Assembly: GCA_963575745.1 (NCBI GenBank)
Contig: CAUYUJ010011581.1
Span: 237,001 to 301,000 of the forward strand
Source of the DNA: Prorocentrum cordatum
Lineage: Eukaryota > Sar > Dinophyceae > Prorocentrales > Prorocentraceae
DNA length: 64,000 nucleotides
Direction of reading: 5' to 3'
Position numbers and translations under genes: made by a program. The notes beneath the pieces were generated by a model. It saw only the letters and a program-made list of their open reading frames with translations, was not told the origin of the DNA and did no database searches. Every line of letters begins with the position of its first letter. The stretch's first letter is position 1. Positions 19,327 to 28,227 of this stretch are shown here, one piece after another.

Positions 19327-20298
19327 GGTCGGCGGATCAATGCTATGTCGGAGAGCTTGCTGGAGGCGTTCAGGGTAAGGCCAGAACTGAGGAAAGGAAT
19401 CATGAGGGTGGAGCTCCTCTCCAGCAGCAGCGGCGAGGGGCTTGCCTGCTTGACCTACGCGTGGCCGCGCTCGGAGAGCTTCGTGCACGAGGAGCTGGAG
19501 CCCTTGTTGCCCCAGCTGGCTGCTCGTGGCGTCGTGGCCAACGCGCGCAAGCAGTGGCTCGTCGCTGGGGAGGACAGGTTAGTACAGGTTGGCGGCGCGC
19601 AGAGGGGGGTAGGGGGATGGGGGAAGGCTTCTTAGAAGGAGGCTGCTTCTTAGAAGCCTTCACCCATCCTTCTACCCCCTGTGCGCACCGCCAAGCAGGT
19701 GAACACGGTAGCCAGTCGCCAGTACCCGCAGATTCTGATGCCCAACACCTTCAGCCAGAGCAATTTGGCTGTGAACGCCGAGATGCTCAAGTGGGCGGCG
19801 GAACAGACCAGCCCTCGCGCTTGCGGCAACGACTTGCTGGAGCTCTGCTGCGGCAACGGAAATTTCACCTTGCCCGTCAGCGCGAATTTCGGGCGAGTGC
19901 TGGCGACCGAGATGGACAAGGTCGCCATCAGGAACGTGGCCGAGTGCAGCGTGTGGTCAGGGGTCACGAACGTGACCTGCGTACGGATGTCGGCGGCAGA
20001 GGTAGCACAGGCCCTGCGGGGCGACAGAACCTTTCGACGACTCCGCGACGCGGGCGTGGACATAAAGTCCATGGACTTTGGCACAGTGTTGGTCAACCCC
20101 CCGCGCGCTGGGCTGCGACGGGAAGAGCTGGAGGCCATCTCGGGCATCGACCGGGTGGTCTACATCAGCTGCGCCCCCCGGAAGCTGGCCAAGGACCTGC
20201 GCCGCTTGCCCGAGCACCGCGTCACCACCGCGGCCCTGTTCGACCAGTTCCCCTTCACGAGCCACGCGGAGGTGGGCGTCGTGCTCGAGCGAGGCTAG
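19327..20298 (+). CDS. tRNA (uracil-C5)-methyltransferase, TrmA/RumA family, C-terminal portion in two exons
   Basis: The product should transfer a methyl group from S-adenosylmethionine to C5 of a uridine in RNA; TrmA proteins make T54 of tRNA. I read exon 1 as 19327-19587 and exon 2 as 19699-20298. Exon 1 carries the central region (INAM.ESLLEAFR, then VELLSSS). Exon 2 carries NTFSQSN (family NSFTQPN), the SAM motif LLELCCGNGNFTL, ATEMDK, VLVNPPRAGL, YISCAPRKL with the catalytic cysteine codon at 20170-20172, and ALFDQFPFTSHAEVG with the expected glutamate. One oddity is NPPR where the family has DPPR (asparagine codon 20095-20097). The first roughly 150-200 residues of the family are not visible, so the gene is partial or has exons I cannot see. 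Exon order, frame agreement and motif order make the family call secure; activity is less certain because of the D to N change. Confidence 0.9.
19588..19698 (+). mobile_element. Introner-type intron inside trmA
   Basis: This 111-nt insert interrupts the methyltransferase and is almost all inverted repeat. The left arm (from TTGGCGGCGCGCAGAGGGGG) and right arm (to CCCCCTGTGCGCACCGCCAA) pair over about 47 bp, around a 7-nt loop. The arms match intergenic elements at 10699-10870 and 14832-15007. Flanks are ACAGG on the left and GCAGG on the right, a likely 5-bp target duplication with one mismatch. Splicing as CAG, GTTGGC to AAGCAG, GTG uses GT-AG ends and keeps the frame: the donor G comes from the left flank and its T from the element, and the acceptor CAG comes from the duplicated flank. 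Retention would also be in frame (37 codons), so RNA evidence is needed. Confidence 0.8.
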
Positions 20299-20790
20299 CA
20301 GCGCTGCCGAGCGCGGTCTCCACGACCTCGGGGCGGCCCCTGCACGACCCCTCCGAGCGCGCTCTCTTCAGCGCCGCGGCCGCCGGCGAGCCGAGGCCGA
20401 GTTCGCCGCGGCCGCGGCCAGGCCAGCGCGCGGCCGCCCACGCGCTCCGCGGCGCAGGGCGCGGCCGCAGGGCCGCGCGCCTCGAGAGCGCGGGGCACCG
20501 GCCAGCGCACTGCGGCGCCCGAAGGCTGCCCCGGGCGCGGGCGCTCGGCGCGGCCCGCCCGCAGGGCGAGCGCTCGGAGGTGGCCTCGGCGCGCCGCCGG
20601 GGGCCGCGCAGACCGCGCGGGCGGCCGCCGGCGGGCGCGGCGCCGCGGCGGTGCGCGGGGGCGCGGTGCGGGTCGGAGCCGCACGGGCGGCCGCAGGCGG
20701 GCGCGGGCGGCAGGGCGGCCGCCGAGCTCTGGCCGGACGGGGATCGCGGAGCCCGCCCGCCGTCGGAGGTCGGGGCGGGACGAAAGGGTG
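20299..20790. other. Extremely GC-rich spacer after trmA
   Basis: About 85% G+C with many GCGCGG, GGCGGCCGC and CGGGCG words. All six frames are largely open, so the long frames carry no weight. It may include the trmA 3' untranslated region. No polyadenylation signal is recognisable. Confidence 0.5.
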
Positions 20791-20806
20791 GGGTGCTGTT
20801 GGCCAC

Positions 20807-20965
20807 GGCATCCCCAAGCTTCTGGAACTCTGTTCTTGGGACCCCCGACCCCACGATTTGTCGCCCAAAATCGACCGATACTCCCCGCATCCCCAGGCTT
20901 CTGGAACTCTGTTTTTGGATCCCCGACCCCTCGGTTTGTCGCCCAAAATCGACCGATACCCCCCT
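20807..20965. repeat. 80-bp tandem repeat, two copies
   Basis: GCATCCCCA.GCTTCTGGAA, CTCTGTT.TTGG, then TTGTCGCCCAAAATCGACCG occurs at 20807 and again at 20887. Confidence 0.85.
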
Positions 20966-21518
20966 CCATGCCCCCCACCTGCCGAAACGACAAAGTACCC
21001 GGTTGGAAGGACGGGGTCGGGAGAAATGATCGGGTCGCCCGCACAGTCGCGAATGCCGAGCGGGCTCATTGCACAGTCGTGCCCCCCGTATCCTCCCAAT
21101 CCCGTCCTCCCAACTCGATCATTGTCTTTCTGGGCCGGGCGCGGTCCTGGCCCCAACGTTGCGCTTCTTTTGCGAGGCCCCGTCTGGGCCTCGCAAGTGC
21201 TCTGGAGGCCATCTGGGCCTCCCTGGGGCTCCTGAGGACACTCAAGTTTGATCTGAGGCACCTCTGGGAAGACCCGAAGCGGGTGGGCGGGTGCGGGGCG
21301 GGGGGGGGAGCGAGAATTGTTGCGCGCAGCTGGTTGTGGCCCCACCGCCAGGGGCTCTCAAGCTCCCAGCCCACGGGTTATGTCACATATGTCAGATGCA
21401 GCCTGGGTGCGAACGCCCGTATGCTGGAGGGAGATCGCGCATTCGCCCCGTGCGCCCTGATCCCAGGCCCCCTCCGTCTTCGGAGAGGTATGTTCTCCTC
21501 GCTGGCTTGGCCGAACGG
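20966..21518. other. No recognisable gene
   Basis: Mixed spacer; no motif or repeat was recognised. Confidence 0.45.
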
Positions 21519-22035
21519 ACGAGGAGGAGGAGGAGGAGGAGGAGGAGGAGGAGGAGGAGGAGGAGGAGGAGGAGGAGGAGAGAGGGAGGAGGGAGGAGGG
21601 AGGAGAGAGGAGGGAGGGAGGAGGGGGAGGAGGGAGGAGGAGGAGGAGGAGGAGGAGGAGAGGAGGAGGAGGAGGAGGAGGAGGAGGAGGAGGAGGAGGA
21701 GGGAGGAGGAGGAGGAGGAGGGAGGAGGGAGGAGGGAGGAGGGAGGAGGGAGGAGGGAGGAGGGAGGAGGGAGGAGGAGGGAGGAGGAGAGGGAGGAGGG
21801 AGGAGGGAGGGAGGGAGGGGAGGGAGGGAGGGAGGAGGGAGGGCGGGCGGGCGGGCGGGCGGGAGAGAGGAGAGGGAGGGAGGGAGGGAGGGAGGAGGGA
21901 GGGAGGGAGGGGGAGGGAGGAGGGAGGGAGGAGAGGAGGAGGAGGGGAGGAGGAGGAGGAGGAGGAGGAGGAGGAGGAGGAGGAGGGAGGAGGAGGAGGA
22001 GGAGGGAGGAGAGGGGAGAGAGGAAGGAGGAGGAG
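21519..22035. repeat. GGA/GGGA microsatellite
   Basis: More than 500 bp of GGA with GGGA and GGGC phases. Confidence 0.95.
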
Positions 22036-22118
<83 letters not shown>

Positions 22119-22166
22119 CTGCTGATGCTGATGCTGCTGATGATGATGATGATGATGATGATGATG
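22036..22166. repeat. GAT microsatellite
   Basis: About 130 bp of GAT triplets with a GCTGCTGAT block near 22118-22140, embedded between two GGA arrays. Confidence 0.95.
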
Positions 22167-22345
22167 AGGAGGAGGAGGAGGAGGAGGAGGAGGAGGAGGG
22201 AAAAGGGAGGAGGAGGAGGAGGAGGAGGGGAAAGGGAGGAGGAGGAGGAGGAGGAGGAGGAGGAGGAGGAGGAGGAGGAGGGGAAGGAGGATGAGGATGA
22301 GGAGGGAAAAGGGTGGCGGAGGAGGAGGAGGAGGAGGGGGAGAGA
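22167..22345. repeat. GGA microsatellite
   Basis: GGA triplets interrupted by GGGAAAA-type words, closing the compound array that starts at 21519. Confidence 0.95.
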
Positions 22346-22680
22346 GGCGAATGGAAGAGGGAGGACCGATGCCTCCGTCAGCGTGGTTGTCCAGCGCGCG
22401 GGCACCCAGAGCCCAACGTCATGGTCGGCGGGAGCGGAGGCCCTCGCTGGCCGCCCAACGGCACGGGGTCTCCACACCGCTTGGTGAGTCAGTGAGGCTG
22501 CGTGGGGCCCGGGGGCACACAGACAAGCAGACCCGCATCCCAGAAGTCCCCATCCGCTTCCCCACCCGCATGTGTTCTGGAAGTTCGTCTTCCCCCTCCA
22601 CTTCCCACGCTGTCCCGTCCGTTCCTGGGAATCGTTCTTCCTTTGTGTTGGTGTGCGTTACCCCTCCTGAGAGGTTCTGG
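22346..22680. other. No recognisable gene
   Basis: Mixed spacer. The word GGTGAGTCAGTG at 22481 also occurs at 10100 near the other copy of repeat H, suggesting the shared segment is longer than the fold-back alone. Confidence 0.4.
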
Positions 22681-22832
22681 GATGGCCACACCGTTTGGGG
22701 ACTTAGGTCCTTTTTCCGAGGATGCCTCAAGCGACTGGGGTCTCCAGGGTCCCAACGCCGTGCAGTGATTGACGTGCGTTGAGGTCTTCGGGACATCGAG
22801 GTCACCGCACGGTGTTTCATCGCACTGCTCCG
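22681..22832 (+). repeat. Fold-back repeat H, copy 2
   Basis: It shares with 10374-10520 the order GG.TTTGGGG, GGGTCCCAACGCCG, GTGA..GACG.GCG, TTGAGGTCTTCGGG and CGAGGTCACCGCACGGTG. Its inverted arms are less perfect than in copy 1. Confidence 0.6.
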
Positions 22833-22984
22833 GACCCCCAGGCTCAGTCGGCAGCAGGAGGCTGGAGCGGCTGTTGTTGCTATTGTGTTTACCACGGCCC
22901 CAGGGTTCAGAAACGGACAAGAGAGGCAGAGAATGTCAAGCAGCATAAACAAAAGCTTCACTTATGTTTGTTCGTGTTGGAGGG

Positions 22985-23110
22985 TTGACCCCTTCCTTTG
23001 GACCAGCTTTTCACTGCGTGTCGTGTTCTGACGGCCCCAGTGCCCCTAGAGGCGAAAGAGATCAAGAGTTCTCCGTCGCGATTGCTGTTCACGACGCGAG
23101 GGGGTCTGGA
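22985..23110 (+). repeat. Dispersed repeat family E
   Basis: GCTTTTCACTGCG, TGTTCTGACGGCCCCAGTGC and CCCTAGAGGCGAAAG match the family order. Confidence 0.5.
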
Positions 23111-23754
23111 AGGAGAGGGTAGATGGCAGAGGAGCCTTCGGCCGCCTCCCCGCAATAAGACATGCAGTCGAACTACGACGCGAACGTGATGCAGACGCGC
23201 TCTGGTGTGATCGTGCTCTCTATTCGCCGTGGCCCTCGCAATCGTGGGCCCCCACGCCTTGGCGCCAGTCAGACGTGGGCACGGGCCGAAACTGCGGCCC
23301 GATTCCGCTCGGAAGTCAGAGTGGAACACTGCGGTCGGCGATGCGGGGGAGCGCGCTGGGGCCTCCCCTCGCGTGCCCGCCCACCGTCCCGGGCCCCCCC
23401 TCGCGTGCCGCCCCCCGCGCAGGCCGACCGACCGGCCCAGGCAGCGTCCGCCGTGTCCTCCCCGGAGGTCCGCCTCCCCGCCCAGGGCCAGCGTCTCGTC
23501 CTGAGCCGTTCTCGGACAGCCCTTGGGCCCAGTGGGGCCCCCGGTGGGGCCGAGGAGGGGCAACGGCCCTGCGCTGTGATTGTGCCGCAGCGAGGAGGCT
23601 CTCCACGCCTCGCGCCTTCCCCCCCCCCCCGCGTCCAGACCCTGGGGAGGGGTGGGGGAGGGCCCCCCTCCCCGAAGGGAGGGTGGGCTTCAGGCAGAGG
23701 GAAGATGATGGGCCGATGTTCCACCACCACCGCTTCCACAGGTAGGAGAGGGAT
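23111..23754. other. GC-rich spacer
   Basis: No motif was recognised; proline- and arginine-rich frames reflect composition. Confidence 0.45.
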
Positions 23755-23860
23755 GAGAAAGAGGAGGAGGAAGAGGAGGAGGAGGAGGAGGAGCAGGAGG
23801 AGGAGGAGGAGGAGCAAGAGGAGGAGGAGAAAGACGAGGAGAAGAAAGAGGAGGAGGAGA
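23755..23860. repeat. GGA microsatellite at the LINE 5' boundary
   Basis: GGA triplets with GCA and AAA interruptions end where LINE coding similarity begins. Confidence 0.9.
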
Positions 23861-23867
23861 CAAGCTT

Positions 23868-24722
23868 GCTATCACAGCCAGCTCAGGCCCCCTGCTCAAG
23901 AGGGCCAAGGAAGTTCTGGGAACAGTTGCAGGGGATGCAGTGCCGTCAACTTCTCACCTAGGCATCGACTTCGCATCAGGAAAGCATAAGCGGCGCCCTG
24001 GGGCCAATACGACAAGGAGAGCACGATGGGCCAAAACGCACTCGCGATTCTGTCGTCTTCGGGGCGTTAAAAGCAAGAAGCCGAAGGATAGGGTTCGTTT
24101 CTTTGTTCCTGGAGTTCGGTCAGCTCTCTCGTACGGTGGGAAGGTCCACGGTTACACGCCCGCTGAGATAGATAGGCTACGCTCTATGACTAGGATTGCT
24201 TCAGGACGCCAGCTTAGAGGAGCAAGGACCGACAGATGGTGGGAAGTACAAGAGGTGGCAGACCCTCTTAGTCTAGCATCCAGCAATTTGGAAAGATACT
24301 GTACGGAGTGGTGGAGGGTTACGTCAGGTAGAGCAGAGTTTGGCATGCATGCAAATGGGCTAGATGCTAAGGAACTCAGGACCCTCTTTGTGGCTGTGCA
24401 AACCAAGTTCCAGGACCCAGGGAACACTTCGTGGTTAGGACGATCGGCAGGACCCATTTCAGACATGCTGCTTTGGGTTCAGAGGGCGGGCTGGCACATC
24501 GACAACCCGACCACCCTCCAGGCCAGAGTGGGGGGCAGCATCGATATCCTGGAGATTCCGCCAGTTTCGATTGTCAAGCAGTTCGCGGAGGACCTCAAGG
24601 AACAACAGTCTAGCCAGGTTGTAGGCATCGAAATGAGTGCTCTCCCTCGCCCCCCTCCTCCGCTAGTCGGACAGGAAGGGGGTGTGGACTGGGTCCAGGT
24701 CCGCAGGGGGCTAGGCACGCGC
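23868..24722 (+). pseudogene. LINE pol linker segment (first frame)
   Basis: This frame reads from about 23868, with GIDFASGKHKRRP, a basic RRARWAKTHSRF segment, and the FFVPGVRSALSYGG..VHG stretch that in these elements joins the RT thumb to the C-terminal domains. The remaining 200 residues are conserved in style but I cannot assign domains to them. It has no upstream ATG of its own, since it continues from lost sequence. Similarity moves to the next frame near 24690-24720, around a run of five Gs, which fits loss of one base. A programmed shift is less likely because I see no slippery heptamer. Confidence 0.7.
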
Positions 24723-26047
24723 GAAAGCAGCTCACCCCCGACGAGTACACCAACCTTAGGCGCCACATTTGCGGCTCCCTTATCACAGGTAAGGTTCTGT
24801 CAGGCTGGGGTTACGACCTACAACCGTATTGTCCTTACTGTTTGGAGGTGGATACACAGTACCACAGGCTATGGACGTGTCCCTTCGGGAAAGAGTTCAG
24901 GGAAGAAATCATGGGCTCTGATGTTATCGAAGGGGCTTCAGAAGACTCGTGTTTCTATTCGCACCTCTGGCCTCCCAGAATGCAGTTCGAACCGCTGCTG
25001 GAAGAATGGGATACCCGGTATGTAGATGCCAATGGGCCTTGCGACCCCTTCGAGCTCGAACCTTACAGCGAAATCTTCAGGGATGGTTCGTGCTTTGACC
25101 CCGAAATTCGCCACCTTGCCCGTGCAGGTTCGTCCGCAGTAGAATTGAACGAGGACAACTCACTCAAGCGGGCAAACTTTGGGGGCTTGCCGTCTTTCGG
25201 GGAGCAGACCGCAGTCGACGGGGAGCATGGGGGGCTACTCATGGCAGCACTGTACTCCGAAGCAGCCTCCACAAACACTTTCGTTGTAGATTGTGCGGCC
25301 CTTATCCGCAAATCAATCAAATCCTGTATTGACGGCAGATCTCCATTCTCCCGGGTCTGGAGGCACATCAGCCGTGGGCCCCTTGGGGGCGAATGGTTGC
25401 ACTTAGTTAAGACTAAGAGCCACAGGAAGGAGTCGGAGGCAGTCAACGAGCTAGACAGGAGGTACATCTTAGGCAACATGGCAGCAGATCGCTATGCAGG
25501 GCAAGGGGCGCGCAGTCATCGCCCAGCACCCGCAGTAGTTGAAGAACACGTTGCAGCCCACGATCTTGACTTGTCTGTTTTGGTTGGGGCTGGTAAGATC
25601 CTGGGGTCCTGGCCGAAGTCCGAGGAGCTTTGGGGAGAGCTGCAGAAGCTGCCCAAGGAGCCTAGACCTTCACCGCCAAGACCGTTCGCCGAGCTACACC
25701 AGCCAGTCTGGGATGGGCAGAGATATCGGTGCCTTAGCTGCTTAAGGATCGTCTCTCCCAAGTCGAAGTTTGACTGCCAGACCATGTCGCCAGCCATGGG
25801 GGAGGTGATCAAGCAGCATAGGAGGCTTCACCACTCACTGTATGTAGGCTGGCTTGACTCAGGGCTCCCTGTTATCTTCTGCAATCACTGTGGAGGTTTC
25901 AGTACGCATCGAGGTTCGAAGAAGCTTACTGACCCCAGGGGTTGCACCAGGAAGACAAGCAGTGAGCTCAGGAAGCTTAGGAAAGCCATGCTCCCAGGTT
26001 CAAGTGCCAAGATGAGCAGGATCTTGCCCTTTAACATACCTGGATAG
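24717..26047 (+). pseudogene. LINE pol C-terminus: zinc motif, RNase H and cysteine-rich tail (second frame)
   Basis: The frame begins with RKQLTPDEY and carries C-P-Y-C, then H and C (about 24828-24880), a zf-RVT-like motif. RNase H follows at about 25076-25507. All expected residues are present: D in FRDGS (25082), E in GEHGG (25223), D in VVDC (25289), H in KTKSH (25421) and D in MAADRYA (25487). This domain would cut RNA in RNA-DNA hybrids during element replication. After it lie two CxxC pairs (YRCLSC near 25731 and IFCNHC near 25875). There is no stop over 440 codons, so the segment is young or was under selection until recently. It is not an independent gene, since it lacks an ATG start and depends on the lost RT. 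Confidence 0.8.
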
Positions 26048-26256
26048 TATATAGTACAGTAATGAGAAGGAGAGGGAGTGCAGCAGTTCAGAGGAGCTGT
26101 GGGAGAGAGCGCACTCCGTCTTTCTCGCACCCTAGGGGAGGCCTCCAGGTGGAAGGGCCCTTGCACCAGGGTGCTGGGGTCACGGCACAGGGCTGCCGTG
26201 GCATTTCATGCTCCTTCGGCTTGGGGATATTTCCCTAGTCCGCCTCTCTGCCACCC

Positions 26257-27141
26257 ATGCCCTTTTCCGTTCTTCCTCGGCCTCGGGCCCAGCCTCCCGC
26301 CAGCTCTTGTGCGCGCGCCGTCTCTGCCGTCCCTGTCGCCGCTATGGTGAAGAGCAAGCAGGGGCCGTGCCAGGTGCGCGCCGCGGAGGGCTGCCGTGGC
26401 TGGAGCTTCCTCTCGAGGTTCAAGGAGGTGGACGAGGACATGCTGGCGTGCGAGCACTGCGGGAACACGTTCGACCCGCCGCAGGAGGCGCTGGGGGCCA
26501 TCAGGGAGGCCCGCGCCGCCCGTGCTGCCGCCGTCCTCCATCCCATCCCCGCTGGGGTTATTCCTGGGCCTGTTGCGCCAGGACTCGCGAGGCCTGCCGC
26601 TCCCAAGGCCACAGCCAAGCGTGAGCTGCCGCTGTCGGCCAAAGGGTCGGCACCGCCCCCCCTCCCTGACCCCAATCTCTCGGGCCCTCCAGTGCCTTTT
26701 CCTCCCGCTCTGCCCCGCGGCCAGGAGCTGTCCACCCAGGCCCTGGAACCTCAGGGACTGGAGGCGCCCCCAAAGGGCCGCCCCCCAGTCGAGGCTCCGT
26801 GGCAGGGCAAGGAGACGGCAGAGGCCTCCTCCTGGAGGCCGCCTTTGCCCAAGGCGCCGCCGCCGGCCAGGCTGCTGGCGGCCAAGGGCAAGGGCCGCGG
26901 CAAGGGCCGCGGCAGGGCGAAGCGCCCGCGGCACCCCCAGAGCACGGTTGCGTCGCGGCTGCGCAATCGGGTGGCCCTCTCGAAGTCGGCGAACCGCGCC
27001 CTGAAGGGGCGGGGGCGCCACTTCAGGGAGAGGGCCGCCCATGCGTGGAAGGAAGTCCGTTGGGCCCACGGCCGCGTTCAGAGGAGGAAGGAGAGGAGGG
27101 CCAAGGGGGTCCCCTCTTCTTCCGACTCTGACGTGGGGTAG
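26257..27141 (+). CDS. Intronless basic protein with one CxxC motif, possible retroelement ORF1
   Basis: I do not recognise a family. ATG codons at 26257 and 26344 are in frame, and I favour 26344 (VKSKQGP start), giving 265 residues. From the N-terminus there is GWSFLSRFKEVDEDMLACEHCG with a single C-E-H-C pair and a conserved look. Next comes a long Pro/Ala-rich low-complexity middle, then KGKGRGKGRGRAKRPRHP and an Arg-rich helix-like tail ending in SSSDSDVG. The basic C-terminus suggests nucleic-acid binding. It starts 210 bp after the LINE stop on the same strand, so it could be the leader ORF of a second element inserted behind the first, or an unrelated host gene. Composition is GC-rich like the surroundings. 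Confidence 0.4.
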   Translation: MPFSVLPRPRAQPPASSCARAVSAVPVAAMVKSKQGPCQVRAAEGCRGWSFLSRFKEVDEDMLACEHCGNTFDPPQEALGAIREARAARAAAVLHPIPAGVIPGPVAPGLARPAAPKATAKRELPLSAKGSAPPPLPDPNLSGPPVPFPPALPRGQELSTQALEPQGLEAPPKGRPPVEAPWQGKETAEASSWRPPLPKAPPPARLLAAKGKGRGKGRGRAKRPRHPQSTVASRLRNRVALSKSANRALKGRGRHFRERAAHAWKEVRWAHGRVQRRKERRAKGVPSSSDSDVG

Positions 27142-27454
27142 GCTGCTGCAGGGATCTGTCAGAGGACAGTCAGCAGCGTCAGATAACAGCAGGATAATAG
27201 TTTCGTATAAGAGCAGCACCAACGGCTTCCTCTCCAAGTTCACATCCCACCCTGTCCTGGGCCTGGGGCCAGCCTAGGCAGGGCTTGGGTTGGGGCTTCG
27301 GCGTCGCTTACTCTCCTCTTTCCCTCTTTCCTCCCTCTGCCTCGGCCTTCCTTCTTCCTCTTCGTAAGCGTCGCCTTCGCCCCCCGTTGTAAAAGTTGTT
27401 GTCGCTCTCTGATCCTAGAGTGGACTTGTGACACAGCAGTGCATCAGTGCATCA
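27142..27454. other. Sequence after the basic ORF, possibly a 3' untranslated region
   Basis: Moderate G+C with a pyrimidine-rich part at 27300-27365. No AATAAA and no terminal A tract were seen. Confidence 0.35.
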
Positions 27455-27493
27455 AAGAGGAGGAGGAGGAGGAGGAGGAGGAGGAGGAGGAGG

Positions 27494-27559
<66 letters not shown>

Positions 27560-27570
27560 AGGAGGAGGAC
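27455..27570. repeat. GGA and GAGCAG microsatellite
   Basis: GGA triplets change to (GAGCAG) hexamers at about 27495-27555, then return to GGA. The hexamer phase is unique in this window. Confidence 0.95.
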
Positions 27571-27850
27571 ATTTCCATCCTCTCTTCTCCTCCGCCCTGC
27601 CCAGTGGTGGACCATTGGCCCCGTGCAAGAAGTATCGTTCGACCGCCTCCACGCCCAGAGGACGTCAGGGCGCCCGTGGCGCCGCAGGCGCCGGCCCGCG
27701 GCGCCGCGGCCCGCGCGGGGCGCCCGCGGCGTGCGCGTTGCCGCGCGGCGCTGGCCCGCGCCGCGCGCGTTTCCGCGGGCCCGCGGGCGCGCCAGGTGGC
27801 GGCGCCTCGCCCTGCCAGTGGTCAGAATCGGGGGCGACGATAATCCGCCA
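27571..27850. other. GC-rich spacer
   Basis: Dense GCGCC/GGCGC words at 27665-27800; no motif was recognised. Confidence 0.45.
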
Positions 27851-27912
27851 CAGAGAGAGGGAGGGAGAGAGAGAGAGAGAGAAAGCGAGAGAGAGAGATA
27901 TGTAGGCATATG

Positions 27913-27946
<34 letters not shown>

Positions 27947-27958
27947 ATATATATACAT
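27851..27958. repeat. GA run followed by TA run
   Basis: GAGAGA with interruptions at 27851-27899, then TATATA at 27911-27955. Confidence 0.9.
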
Positions 27959-28227
27959 ACTCCTATATTTTTACAAGCCCGGGAGGGGGGAAAAACCACC
28001 CCCCCCAAAAAAACTGAACCCCGGGGATCTGGGGTTCTCGGGCTCCCTTGGACGTCCTTGGAAAAAAAGGTTACCCGGCTTTCTGGGTCTCCACAAACGC
28101 CTTGCCAGCAGACCAGGGCGATCCGAGGGGTCATCAGAAAGGCTCAAGGGCGGCCCCAGGCAGCACAAGAGCGCTCCAAGAGGGACTCCAATTGCGTCAG
28201 GACGGCCCGAAGAACCCCCAAGGCACC

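Larger units (their letters stand above)
23862..26090 (+). mobile_element. LINE-type retrotransposon fragment, 5'-truncated
   Basis: The element preserves only the part after the reverse transcriptase core: a linker, a zinc-binding motif, RNase H and a C-terminal cysteine region. The RT palm and any endonuclease are absent, as expected for 5' truncation during reverse transcription. The left edge abuts a GGA microsatellite. I cannot define the 3' end or a target-site duplication. Its linker resembles that of the decayed minus-strand element at 53.1-55.6 kb, so both likely belong to the same broad clade. Confidence 0.8.

Noticed and set aside
19327-20298. Bacterial contamination as the source of trmA
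   Set aside because: The gene holds an in-frame 111-nt inverted-repeat insert of a family found elsewhere in the window, and its flanks have the same composition and repeats as the rest.
24690-24722. Programmed ribosomal frameshift in the LINE
   Set aside because: No slippery heptamer in the right phase. A run of five Gs makes a one-base loss simpler.
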